Positions 26,587-35,505 of a DNA stretch of 64,000 bases are shown piece by piece; the first letter of the stretch is position 1, and each line of letters starts with the position of its first letter. The DNA comes from Paenibacillus sp. FSL H8-0332 (GTDB lineage: Bacteria; Bacillota; Bacilli; Paenibacillales; Paenibacillaceae), in contig NZ_CP150145.1 of the NCBI RefSeq assembly GCF_037963835.1, positions 5,642,001 through 5,706,000 of the forward strand, written 5' to 3'. The notes under the pieces are model-generated. The model saw nothing but the letters and a program-made list of their open reading frames with translations, did not search any database and was not told the DNA's origin. A program made the translations under genes and the position numbers.

Positions 26587-27591
26587 TCATGTAATAGAGT
26601 TAATTTTTCTTTTCAACCTCTCTTTCCCCTTAACTTTTGCTATTATAAAATACACACTAGGACTGACTAAATATAAAAAGGCGCTTACTTTAACTTTGGT
26701 TTGAGAAAAACTCAATAAACTTTTCATATATTTTCGTGTATTAATATCTTTTAAGAAATTCGAAAATGCATTGTAATTAACACTTGCTACTGCCACCTGC
26801 CAAATTGTAGACCACACCCATCTGGCAACACCATATTTTTTAAACTCAAGATAAAAAACAGGGTTCTTATCTTGAAAATATTTTTCAAGTGCTTGCATTA
26901 ACTTCAATCCATCCATTCTTCTTTCATCAACGTAGCTCATTGCAGAACCGTTTCTTATTCGATAAATGTATAACGGTTCACTAGTTAAAGCTATTAGGTC
27001 GGATGAAGCGATCATTTTCCAAACCATTTCTAAATCTTCACTATACTTAAATCCATCTGAAAACCTCAAATTATTATCAAGTAGAATGCTTTTTTTTATT
27101 AATAAAGACCACACACCTGTTGTAAATTTATTTTCCAAAAATCCATTTAGAGCTTCATTACTGTTCATTATTTTAAGATTGATTGGAGAAGATGATTGAT
27201 TATTCCCAATTAACACAAATTCCTCCTCCACTGAAGATGTTGCACATATTACCATATCACAATCTTTATTTTCAATAATATCTAGCATACTGCCCAAGTA
27301 ATTATTTTGAACCAGATCGTCTGAATCAACAAAGCAAATAAATTTTCCATTTGCTTCATCAATCCCCCTATTCCGCGCACTACTGACACCAGCATTGGCC
27401 TGACTAATTATAATTATTTTCAATTCTGATTGTTTAATATATCTTTCAACAATTTCTAGAGAACCGTCTGTTGAACCATCATTAATGATAATTATTTCAA
27501 ACTCTACATTCTTACTTTGAAGTTCAAAAGAATCAAGACAAGCTTCAATGTAATCTTCAACATTATACAGCGGGATAATAACACTAATCAT
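26587..27591 (-). CDS. GT2-family glycosyltransferase
   Basis: 334 residues, GT-A fold: ISVIIPLYNVEDYIEACLDS, INDGSTDGS, ANAGVSSARNRGIDEANG and the metal-binding CFVDSDD. Family 2 enzymes transfer sugars from UDP- or dTDP-donors. It overlaps the preceding epimerase gene by 4 bp (ATGA), so it is translationally coupled. Confidence 0.9.
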   Translation of the reverse strand: MISVIIPLYNVEDYIEACLDSFELQSKNVEFEIIIINDGSTDGSLEIVERYIKQSELKIIIISQANAGVSSARNRGIDEANGKFICFVDSDDLVQNNYLGSMLDIIENKDCDMVICATSSVEEEFVLIGNNQSSSPINLKIMNSNEALNGFLENKFTTGVWSLLIKKSILLDNNLRFSDGFKYSEDLEMVWKMIASSDLIALTSEPLYIYRIRNGSAMSYVDERRMDGLKLMQALEKYFQDKNPVFYLEFKKYGVARWVWSTIWQVAVASVNYNAFSNFLKDINTRKYMKSLLSFSQTKVKVSAFLYLVSPSVYFIIAKVKGKERLKRKINSIT

Positions 27592-28715
27592 ATTTTTCTC
27601 CAGATCATATTATTTATAATACTTACATAACTTTGAATTATTTTCACTACTTTAGTTGATACATTATCGTCAACATAGTCTATAGCTAATTTAGTTTTGG
27701 CGTTATCACTCAACATTTCAGAACTTAACTCAATACCTTGTAAAATTTCCGTTTCACTGATTCCTCCAACTATTACCGTCCCTTTATCTAATACCTCTGG
27801 TCTTTCGGTTGAAGTTCTTAATAGAACTCCTGGGAAATTAAGCATTGCACTTTCTTCAGAAAGAGTCCCACTATCAGAAAGAACGCAAAAACTATTTTTT
27901 TGAAGTTTATTATAATCTAAGAACCCAAATGGTTTCATATTATTAACAAGTGGATGGAATTTAAAGTTTCGCTTTTGAATAAACTTCATACTTCTCGGAT
28001 GAGTAGAATATATAACTGGCATCTCATAGTGCTCAGCAATTTTATTAATTGCAGTCATAAGAGACATAAAGTTCTGTTCGTTATCAATATTTTCTTCACG
28101 ATGCGCTGATACGATTATATATTTCTGTGGTTCTAGATTTAAACGTTCTAGTACATCACTTGCATCAATCTTATTCATATGGACTTGTAGCACTTCCTGC
28201 ATCGGTGAGCCTGTTACAAAGATATGTTCTTTACGGAAGCCTTCGGATAACAGATATCTCCTCGAATGTTCAGTATACGGCAGGTTAATATCCGAGATAT
28301 GATCAACAATTTTTCGATTAATTTCTTCCGGTACATTCTGGTCAAAACATCTGTTCCCAGCTTCCATATGAAAGATAGGTACTTTTAACCTTTTGGCGGC
28401 AATTGCACTGAGAGCACTATTAGTATCTCCTAAAATTAGAAGAGCATCTGGTTTTTCTTTCTCCAGGACTTCAAACGATTTGGCAATAATATTACCCATT
28501 GTTTCCCCGAGATTAGTTCCTACTGCCTCTAGAAAATAATCAGGTTGCCGAAGTTCAAGTTCATTGAAGAATACCTCATTTAAATTGTAGTCCCAGTTCT
28601 GCCCTGTATGTACAAGAATATGATTGAAATATTTATCGCAAGCTTTTATACACTCAGATAACCGAATTATTTCTGGTCTTGTACCAAGGATGGTCATGAC
28701 TTTAAGCTTTTCCAT
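27588..28715 (-). CDS. wecB: UDP-GlcNAc 2-epimerase family protein (CapG-like)
   Basis: 375 residues with the non-hydrolysing 2-epimerase fold: ILGTRPEIIRLSECI, HTGQNWDYNLNEVFF, LGDTNSALSA, FHMEAGNRCFD and SAHREENID. After CapE and CapF this matches S. aureus Cap5G/Cap8G, which makes the last epimerisation to UDP-N-acetyl-L-fucosamine. A plain WecB/MnaA role (UDP-ManNAc) is the alternative, but the CapE-CapF-CapG order favours the fucosamine pathway. Confidence 0.9.
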   Translation of the reverse strand: MEKLKVMTILGTRPEIIRLSECIKACDKYFNHILVHTGQNWDYNLNEVFFNELELRQPDYFLEAVGTNLGETMGNIIAKSFEVLEKEKPDALLILGDTNSALSAIAAKRLKVPIFHMEAGNRCFDQNVPEEINRKIVDHISDINLPYTEHSRRYLLSEGFRKEHIFVTGSPMQEVLQVHMNKIDASDVLERLNLEPQKYIIVSAHREENIDNEQNFMSLMTAINKIAEHYEMPVIYSTHPRSMKFIQKRNFKFHPLVNNMKPFGFLDYNKLQKNSFCVLSDSGTLSEESAMLNFPGVLLRTSTERPEVLDKGTVIVGGISETEILQGIELSSEMLSDNAKTKLAIDYVDDNVSTKVVKIIQSYVSIINNMIWRKI

Positions 28716-28717
28716 AT

Positions 28718-29833
28718 TTATACCTCCAAGTAATAAGTATCTGGCTTATCAGGATTAAACAACTCATTTGCCCAAAATAGAGTAATAACGTCTGAAGTAC
28801 CCGTGTTAGTAATGGAGTGCGTATAGCCTGGTGGAATATCTATTACTTTTAGTTGTCGCCCATTTACGGGATACTCAATAATCTGTTCGCTTTCGATATG
28901 ACGGAAATTCACTATAGCTTCTCCCTCGATCACAAGGAATTTCTCGACTTTAGTATGATGCCAATGGTTACCACGGGTAATTCCCGGCTTAGTGCGTGAG
29001 ATGAAGACTTGCCCTGAATGTTCTGTTTTAACAAATTCTGCTAACCATCCTCTATTATCATGCTTCATTTCCAGATCGTATCCAAAATCATCTTCTGGTA
29101 AATAGGATAAATATGTACTGTATAAAAAACGTTCAAAATCATTCTTCAAATCCGAAATAACTAATGTGTGCCGACTTTTCTTAAACGCTAACAAGCTAGC
29201 TTCTAGATGTTTAAGCTTAATACTGAAAGAACGAGGAATTTCATAAAAATCAGTGGAATTCATCGTGTTCATACCATCTAGTTTATTCATGAAAGAATCT
29301 ACTACGTCATCGATATATACCAATGTTATTTCAGCATCCGGATTATTTACTTGAATGGGTATATCTCTACTTATATTGAAACACCATGTTGCAACTACAG
29401 AATTATAATTAGGTTTACTCCACTTCCCGAACACATTTGGCAATCGGTACACAAACGTGTCCCCCCCTACTTCCCGTCCATAAGAAAGTACCACCTCTTC
29501 TGCTGCACGCTTACTCTTCCCATAGGGGTTATCTTGTTCAGCTTGTGTAGAAGATGATAATACAATTGGAGTATTCCTACCGTGTGAGTGCAGTATATTT
29601 ACCAGATGTTGAGTATAATCAAAATTGCCAGTCATAAACTCTTCTTCATTCATGGGCCGATTGATCCCAGCAAGGTGAAAAATAAAATCTGCTTTAAGTG
29701 CGTACTCTTCTAAATCCCCTAGAGAATGTTTAGAGCCAATTCTTAATATTTCAATATCCTCTTTACTTTTAAGAGAAGCTATTAAATTACGACCAATAAA
29801 ACCATATGCCCCCGTAACTAAAATTGTCTTCAT
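28718..29833 (-). CDS. capF: CapF: bifunctional SDR/cupin reductase of UDP-FucNAc synthesis
   Basis: 371 residues from the ATG at 29833 (AGGGG upstream); an in-frame ATG at 29851 would overlap capE. The N-terminus is an SDR domain (ILVTGAYGFIGRNL, FIFHLAGINRPMNEEE). The C-terminal cupin has the zinc-binding GNHWHHTKVEKFLVIEGEA and PPGYTHSITNTG. This fusion is diagnostic of CapF, which epimerises and reduces the CapE product. The length matches S. aureus CapF (about 369). Confidence 0.93.
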   Translation of the reverse strand: MKTILVTGAYGFIGRNLIASLKSKEDIEILRIGSKHSLGDLEEYALKADFIFHLAGINRPMNEEEFMTGNFDYTQHLVNILHSHGRNTPIVLSSSTQAEQDNPYGKSKRAAEEVVLSYGREVGGDTFVYRLPNVFGKWSKPNYNSVVATWCFNISRDIPIQVNNPDAEITLVYIDDVVDSFMNKLDGMNTMNSTDFYEIPRSFSIKLKHLEASLLAFKKSRHTLVISDLKNDFERFLYSTYLSYLPEDDFGYDLEMKHDNRGWLAEFVKTEHSGQVFISRTKPGITRGNHWHHTKVEKFLVIEGEAIVNFRHIESEQIIEYPVNGRQLKVIDIPPGYTHSITNTGTSDVITLFWANELFNPDKPDTYYLEV

Positions 29834-29837
29834 TTCA

Positions 29838-30854
29838 TTAGCCCCTGCCATTAAGTTCTTTTTTAATCAAATCTAGACTTAACAAGAGTTCTTTAATACC
29901 TGGCACATCTAATCTTTCAGTATTGTGAGAATTATATTCCCATCCTTCGGAAATCTCCTTGTCACCTTGTTCAAAGAATTTATCATAATTCAAATCTCTG
30001 GTATCGGCTGAAATTCGATAATAGCTTCCTAAGTCGTCTGCTTTAGACATTTCCTCTCGCGTAAGCAGTGTTTCGTATAGTTTCTCACCATGTCTTGTTC
30101 CAATAATCTTAGTTTTACTATCCGATTCAAATAATTCCTTTAGCGCGAGCGCGAGCTCTCCTATAGTAGATGCAGGAGCTTTTTGCACAAAGATATCACC
30201 TTGTACGGCTTTATTAAATGCGAAGAGTACAAGTTCAACAGCATCTTCTAAAGACATCAAATATCTTGTCATATCAGGATCAGTGATAGTTACATCTTCA
30301 TAATTTTTAATTTGTTCTATGAATAACGGAATTACTGATCCTCGGGAACACATTACGTTACCATAACGAGTTCCACATATTAAAGTATTTTCTGGAGAAA
30401 CAGTTCTTGATTTTGCAACCATTACCTTCTCCATCATTGCTTTAGAAATACCCATTGCATTAATTGGATATACAGCTTTATCTGTTGATAAACATACAAC
30501 TTTTTTCACTCCAAAGGCAATTGCTGCATTAAGAACATTCTCAGTACCAATCACATTTGTTTTCACAGCTTCCATTGGAAAGAATTCACATGAAGGAACC
30601 TGTTTTAAGGCCGCAGCATGGAAAACATAATCAACGTTATGCATAGCAGCGGCTACACTATTATAGTCCCTAACATCTCCTATGAAGAATTTCACTTTAT
30701 CATTTCTTAATTCTTTACGCATATCATCTTGCTTTTTTTCATCCCGTGAGAATATTCTAATTTCACTAATCTCCGTATTTAAGAAACGCTTAAGTACGGC
30801 ATTACCAAAAGACCCAGTTCCACCAGTGATTAATAACGTTTTTCCAGTAAACAA
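29838..30854 (-). CDS. capE: CapE: UDP-GlcNAc 4,6-dehydratase/5-epimerase
   Basis: 338 residues: LITGGTGSFGNAVLKRFL, DYVFHAAALKQVPSCEFFPMEA, CLSTDKAVYPINAMGISKAMMEK and TRYGNVMCSRGSVIPLF. It carries out the first step from UDP-GlcNAc to UDP-N-acetyl-L-fucosamine. The N-terminus lacks membrane helices, separating it from the PglF-type protein at 35506. It is followed 4 bp later by capF. Confidence 0.92.
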   Translation of the reverse strand: MFTGKTLLITGGTGSFGNAVLKRFLNTEISEIRIFSRDEKKQDDMRKELRNDKVKFFIGDVRDYNSVAAAMHNVDYVFHAAALKQVPSCEFFPMEAVKTNVIGTENVLNAAIAFGVKKVVCLSTDKAVYPINAMGISKAMMEKVMVAKSRTVSPENTLICGTRYGNVMCSRGSVIPLFIEQIKNYEDVTITDPDMTRYLMSLEDAVELVLFAFNKAVQGDIFVQKAPASTIGELALALKELFESDSKTKIIGTRHGEKLYETLLTREEMSKADDLGSYYRISADTRDLNYDKFFEQGDKEISEGWEYNSHNTERLDVPGIKELLLSLDLIKKELNGRG

Positions 30855-30903
30855 AATAGTTCCACTCCTTAATATAATCTAAATATTACTTTCCAGACGA
30901 TTT

Positions 30904-32109
30904 TTATATAACAGATGTTTTAATCAAATCTATATATTTGTTAGTACTTATTTGTCTTTCATAATTCTCTTTGAAAACTTTGAAGGCATTTGCTCCCATT
31001 TCATCACAAATATCAGTATTATTGCATAAATACTCGATTGCCTGGGCCAGTTTATCCACTTCACCTTGCTCAAATGAAAAACCTGCGGCATTATCAATAA
31101 TTTTCATTGAGATATCTGTTGTCGAAGACATTATTGCTAGTAGTGGTCTCCCCGCAGCTAAATAACCATAAGTTTTACTGGGAACGCTCATTCCTTCAAC
31201 CCCTCGTTCCAAACTCACCAGATAACAATCTGCTGAAGTGAGCATATTAATATACTCTTCACCCAACAAAAATCCATGTAATTCTACATTTTCAAGGTTT
31301 TTCTCTTTAATAAATGAGATTATTCCTTTAACTTTGTTCCCGTGTCCTGTTAATACAAACTCTACATTATGATTATTTCTCATAGTATAAATACAGTTAA
31401 GTATTGTATCCATATCTTGGCATGTCCCCATGTTCCCACTGTAAAGCACTCTGAACTTCCTATTTTCTTTTACTCTAATACCTTTTTGGAAATTCAGTTT
31501 GGTTCCATCATACCAATTAGGAATTACCTTAATTTTCTCTTCATATAAAGTTAATTTGTTTTCCAGCATATAGCTTTTCATTTCTTCACCCAAAGCAACT
31601 ATATGCTCAGCATTCTTATATACTATCCTATTTGTAATTTTCATCATCTTATGGATCAGGCTACCCTTTTTTATTGTATCCATTAGAACCGCTAAGTCAG
31701 GATAGATATCATAAGCAACAAATATGAATTTCCTTCTAAAAATGACACTTAATAAAGCTGGGATTATAGGTAATAACGGTGGGTTAGAGTACACAATGAT
31801 ACTTTTATATTTCAGCATACTAGGCCATTTTAAAAACATACTAACTATGAAAGAAAAATAGTTAATAAGCCTATTCAAAGTTTTTTTCTTATCCAATTGA
31901 ATATATTTTATACGCTTAATATTTATTTGCTTATAACGTTCTTTTTTAGGTAAATTCTTTGCTTTACTATATTCCAACGGATAACCGCAAAGAACATCTA
32001 CAGTTAGCCCGCTAGCAACCATATCTTCTGCCATCTCCGTGGGGAGTGTTGCAGATGAAATATACTCAGGATAAAAATATTGGCATAATATCAGTACATC
32101 TCTTTTCAA
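30904..32109 (-). CDS. GT4-family glycosyltransferase (WbuB-like)
   Basis: 401 residues, GT-B: VLILCQYFYPEYISSATLPTEMAEDM, IPNWYDGTKLNF, LYSGNMGTCQDMDTIL and SVPSKTYGYLAAGRPLLAIMSS. The N-terminus resembles WbuB-type L-FucNAc transferases, which would fit the CapEFG genes just downstream. That donor assignment is inference. Its start overlaps the previous SDR gene by 4 bp. Confidence 0.82.
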   Translation of the reverse strand: MKRDVLILCQYFYPEYISSATLPTEMAEDMVASGLTVDVLCGYPLEYSKAKNLPKKERYKQINIKRIKYIQLDKKKTLNRLINYFSFIVSMFLKWPSMLKYKSIIVYSNPPLLPIIPALLSVIFRRKFIFVAYDIYPDLAVLMDTIKKGSLIHKMMKITNRIVYKNAEHIVALGEEMKSYMLENKLTLYEEKIKVIPNWYDGTKLNFQKGIRVKENRKFRVLYSGNMGTCQDMDTILNCIYTMRNNHNVEFVLTGHGNKVKGIISFIKEKNLENVELHGFLLGEEYINMLTSADCYLVSLERGVEGMSVPSKTYGYLAAGRPLLAIMSSTTDISMKIIDNAAGFSFEQGEVDKLAQAIEYLCNNTDICDEMGANAFKVFKENYERQISTNKYIDLIKTSVI

Positions 32110-32996
32110 TTTTCAGCACTCTTTTCAGATGTTTTTTCACATAATTTAATAGAATCTGGAAAGTCTACTAGAGCATATTTATAATCAAAGTAATTTGAAA
32201 TACTTAAATCATATGTTAAGTTCCCAAACATTTTATTGACAATGCTCTTCTTCTTGCCTACTTTCAAAACTAATTCCCCTAATTTTTTTGAATAAAAGGT
32301 ACTTGCATCATTTTCTTCTGATATCAGTTTTACTAATTCATAGGTGTTCACATATTCCTTATTTTGAGGAGAAAAAACACCGTTTGTTCCATTATCTATC
32401 GTTAACTTTATGAACTCAGAAAGATTATCTATAAAGATCATACTTCTTTGATTATTTATGTAAGGAAATATTTTGATTTGCAGAATTAACTTTCTAAGTC
32501 TTTCATAATTCCCTGGAGAGTTTGGTCCATAAATCATAGGAGCTCTTATTATTGAGATCTTAAATTCTTCTGACTCCAAAAGTTGCAGTCCTAGTTCGGC
32601 TTCATATTTGCTCTTTCCATAATAAGAATTCGGGCTGCACTGAGTATTAGCTGATACCATAATATCTTTAGTTATATCACCTTCAATCCCATATACTGAA
32701 AATGAACTCATAAAGATGAAATGTTTAACACCAGCAAGTTTTGATTTATTAGCTAACTCTAAAGTTAAATCTCTATTCACTTCAAAGTACTGTTCTTCCA
32801 TATACTTTTTTTCTTTCTTGTGAACAATAGCTGCAACATGAAAAACAACGTCATAAATACTTAAATCCACTAAACTCCACGAGGCATTTTTCATTGAGAT
32901 AAAGTCAATATTATAGGCTTCAGGCCAGTTTCTAAGCCAGTCCCCTAAGGCATTCCCCACATAACTCGAAGAACCTGTAATTAAAATGTTTTTCAT
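32106..32996 (-). CDS. NAD-dependent epimerase/dehydratase
   Basis: 296 residues, SDR: ILITGSSSYVGNALGDWL, VVFHVAAIVHKKEKKY, FMSSFSVYGIEG and YYGKSKYEAE. It probably modifies a nucleotide sugar or a lipid-linked sugar; similar proteins sit beside the initiating transferase in O-antigen loci (for example as 4-epimerase/reductase of the first sugar). The ATG at 32996 has GAGGT upstream; an upstream TTG at 33008 is less likely. Confidence 0.78.
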   Translation of the reverse strand: MKNILITGSSSYVGNALGDWLRNWPEAYNIDFISMKNASWSLVDLSIYDVVFHVAAIVHKKEKKYMEEQYFEVNRDLTLELANKSKLAGVKHFIFMSSFSVYGIEGDITKDIMVSANTQCSPNSYYGKSKYEAELGLQLLESEEFKISIIRAPMIYGPNSPGNYERLRKLILQIKIFPYINNQRSMIFIDNLSEFIKLTIDNGTNGVFSPQNKEYVNTYELVKLISEENDASTFYSKKLGELVLKVGKKKSIVNKMFGNLTYDLSISNYFDYKYALVDFPDSIKLCEKTSEKSAEN

Positions 32997-33035
32997 ACTT
33001 GACCTCAATTATAATGTTGATATAGTTTGTATTGA

Positions 33036-33638
33036 TTAAATCGACTGACTCTGTTTGCCTTCCCTAACACCTTCGCTCTTGATAACCATAAATAAGGTCT
33101 TTGTAAAGACTTTAATATCAAACCAAAAATTCATCTTACTACAGTAATCTCCATCCAGACTAGCCTTGAATTGAATTTCCAACTCATCCCGCCCATTAAC
33201 CTGCGCCCACCCAGTTAGACCAGGCTTAATCTCATTCGCTCCATACTTATCACGCTCCGCGATCAGATCATACTGGTTCCACAGCGCAGGGCGCGGGCCT
33301 ACTATGCTCATGTCGCCTTTGAGAATATTTATAATCTGAGGAAGCTCATCAAGGCTTGTCTTCCTAAGGAATTTGCCTACTTTGGTAATGAAAAAGTCTG
33401 GATCTTGCAGCAGATGTGTAGGCATATCACTTGGTGTATCTGTGCGCATCGTTCTGAACTTGAGAATATAGAATTCTTTCTTGTTCCTGCCTAACCGCTT
33501 TTGCCGAAATAGAACAGGACCTTTAGATGTAGACTTGATCACCACGGCGATAATCAAGAAAAAAGGCCATAACAGGAGCATTCCAATTAGAGCCAATATG
33601 AAATCTAAAGTTTGTTTGACGATAATATAAGGCTTCAT
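33036..33638 (-). CDS. Initiating undecaprenyl-phosphate sugar phosphotransferase
   Basis: 200 residues: a membrane hairpin (about 12-35), then the polyprenyl-phosphate transferase domain with GPVLFRQKRLGRN, ILKFRTM, TSLDELPQIINILKGDMSIVGPRP and GLTGWAQVNGRDE. The short PglC/WcaJ-catalytic form. It transfers the first sugar-phosphate to undecaprenyl phosphate. With the PglF-like dehydratase (35506) this could be a diacetamido-trideoxyhexose or FucNAc-related sugar. Confidence 0.92.
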   Translation of the reverse strand: MKPYIIVKQTLDFILALIGMLLLWPFFLIIAVVIKSTSKGPVLFRQKRLGRNKKEFYILKFRTMRTDTPSDMPTHLLQDPDFFITKVGKFLRKTSLDELPQIINILKGDMSIVGPRPALWNQYDLIAERDKYGANEIKPGLTGWAQVNGRDELEIQFKASLDGDYCSKMNFWFDIKVFTKTLFMVIKSEGVREGKQSQSI

Positions 33639-33746
33639 ACGCTCACCTTGTCCTTGAGATACTATGGTTTACAGCTACGGTTGAATAGATTGCATCCTAC
33701 AACTGTAAACCATGTTTGTTCTGATACTGATACTTTTTCAACCCTA

Positions 33747-34799
33747 CTATTTCCCCATACCCTCAGCAATAGCTCTTCCCTTATCCAGGTCAGCCTCGAA
33801 GGCCGCTCTATACTGAGCAATAATAGCCGTGCTATATCCATTAGTGTTTAGTTTTTGTTCAGCGTCAGCAATTATACTGTTAAATGAGGCTTTAAAAGAG
33901 GCAAGTTGCTCTAACCCTTTGGCCTTGATACTTTGCTTGGTTGCAGCATCTGTAGCACCCACATATTCAAAAGCAATTCCTAACAGTGTAGATGTACTCT
34001 GCGACTGTAGCGCACTCAGCTTCGCTTCAGTCTCACTAGTAATACTCTCATAAGAAACCTTACCGGACCCTGTTCCTGCCGATCCTGAACCGCCTGCTGC
34101 TCCACCTGGTTCTGCCGCTGGGGTTGCTGCTGGTGCCGGAGTCGGGCTAGCAGATGGACTAGTTCCCTTGTCGGTTGGTTTCGCCGAAGCCGTATTTTCT
34201 TCATAGTTCTTAGAATTTGCTGTGATGGTCTTTGTTTTCGGATTCCAGCTAATGGAATTTCCTACAGATTCCGATAAGAATCTTAGGGGGACATAGATCG
34301 AGCCGTTCAGCAGATAACTGGACTGGCCTGCTGGCAATGCCTTCGTACTCCCGCTAAATACATAACTTGCATTAACGTTGTTCAGGGTAATATTCTTGGC
34401 TGCAAAAGAAGGACTGGAAGTCGCATTCATCAGGTATTCCTTGATGACTACCATCTCTGAGCTGCTTGGCTCCGCTACGGTTACCTTCAGGTTCTTGGCA
34501 TCCCAGCTTACGCTCTTCTGCAGGGCATACGACATGAAGCGCAGAGGGACATAAGTGGTGTTATTGTACATGAACACATGTTGTCCAGCGGGCGGCTGTA
34601 GTGCTACACCGTCGAATAGCATGGTCACATCTACATTCTGTACTTTGATAGCATTGGACGCCTTGATGGGAGCAGCTGTTGCAGTGGCTACAGGAGTAGC
34701 TGCCGCTACGGTGGTAACCGGAGCCGATGCTGTCAGGGGCTCACAGCCCATTAAGGCTACGCTCAGAAGTGCTGCTGCTGGAATCTTGATCTTGAACAT
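33747..34799 (-). CDS. Lipoprotein with two copper-amine-oxidase-N-like domains
   Basis: 350 residues. A signal peptide ends in the lipobox LMGC (Cys19), so the protein is anchored to the outer membrane face. Two copies of the stalk domain are visible: MLFDGVALQPPAGQHVFMYN...TYVPLRFMSYAL and YVFSGSTKALPAGQSSYLLN...IYVPLRFLSESV. A Pro/Ala/Gly linker (about 205-245) and a helical C-terminus follow. Such domains are common in Paenibacillus surface proteins and have no oxidase activity here. Position in the polysaccharide operon suggests a role in polymer attachment or cell-wall binding. Confidence 0.82.
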   Translation of the reverse strand: MFKIKIPAAALLSVALMGCEPLTASAPVTTVAAATPVATATAAPIKASNAIKVQNVDVTMLFDGVALQPPAGQHVFMYNNTTYVPLRFMSYALQKSVSWDAKNLKVTVAEPSSSEMVVIKEYLMNATSSPSFAAKNITLNNVNASYVFSGSTKALPAGQSSYLLNGSIYVPLRFLSESVGNSISWNPKTKTITANSKNYEENTASAKPTDKGTSPSASPTPAPAATPAAEPGGAAGGSGSAGTGSGKVSYESITSETEAKLSALQSQSTSTLLGIAFEYVGATDAATKQSIKAKGLEQLASFKASFNSIIADAEQKLNTNGYSTAIIAQYRAAFEADLDKGRAIAEGMGK

Positions 34800-34801
34800 G
34801 C

Positions 34802-35482
34802 CTATTCACTTCCTTTTTCTTGGGCTTTGAGTTGTTCTTCTTCAGCTAAGATCTGATCCCGGGTCTTGCCTTGGCTAACGCCGTACTTCTTGGCAATCTG
34901 AGCTAATTCGTTATATTGCTCCTCTGAGACCTTGCCGAGGATGATACTGCGGGCTTCCCGCTTCTCTTCATTGGTTAAGCCGCCTTGGGCTAACTCTTGT
35001 AATCTCTTAATATCTGATACACTGAGCTGCTTGGCTACGATGGCTGCCACATTCGCTTTATCTGTGATCGTTACGTTCTCTTGAACTTCCTTGGCCTTGT
35101 CCGTAGAAATATGGGCTAATCCATCCACACCCGCAGGGGTTGGAGCAGGAGTGCTTGCAGGCTTGTCTGTATTGGCAGGCTTGTCCGTACCACTAGTAGT
35201 CTGATCTCCGGTCCCGCCGGATGCAGGTGTGCTAGCTGGTGCAGAGCTTGAAGCCGGATCAACGGAAGCTGCTGGCTCCGCAGACGGATCGCTATCTGCT
35301 ACCACAGGCTCAATCACTTGTCCTTGAGGGACACTGGGCGTATTGCCGGCTTCCACATCGAAGCCGCCTGCCATTGAGTTCATCAGCTTATCGACAGCAT
35401 AATTGGCGGCGAATAGCCCGCTAACACCTAACACCACGATGACCGACAACGTCCAGATCAACACTTTTTTCCATCTCTTCAC
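34802..35482 (-). CDS. Membrane-anchored Pro/Ser/Thr-rich protein, unknown function
   Basis: 226 residues from the GTG at 35482, preceded by GGAGGT; a GTG five codons upstream lies inside the ribosome site. One membrane helix (about 8-30), a low-complexity extracellular stretch rich in Pro, Ala, Ser and Thr (about 55-125), and a charged helical C-terminal domain (NEEKREARSIILGKVSEEQY). It ends 2 bp before the stalk-domain lipoprotein, so the two are probably made together. No family recognised. It could be a spacer between membrane and wall. Confidence 0.7.
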   Translation of the reverse strand: MKRWKKVLIWTLSVIVVLGVSGLFAANYAVDKLMNSMAGGFDVEAGNTPSVPQGQVIEPVVADSDPSAEPAASVDPASSSAPASTPASGGTGDQTTSGTDKPANTDKPASTPAPTPAGVDGLAHISTDKAKEVQENVTITDKANVAAIVAKQLSVSDIKRLQELAQGGLTNEEKREARSIILGKVSEEQYNELAQIAKKYGVSQGKTRDQILAEEEQLKAQEKGSE

Positions 35483-35505
35483 TTCAGGTACCTCCACATC
35501 TCTAA

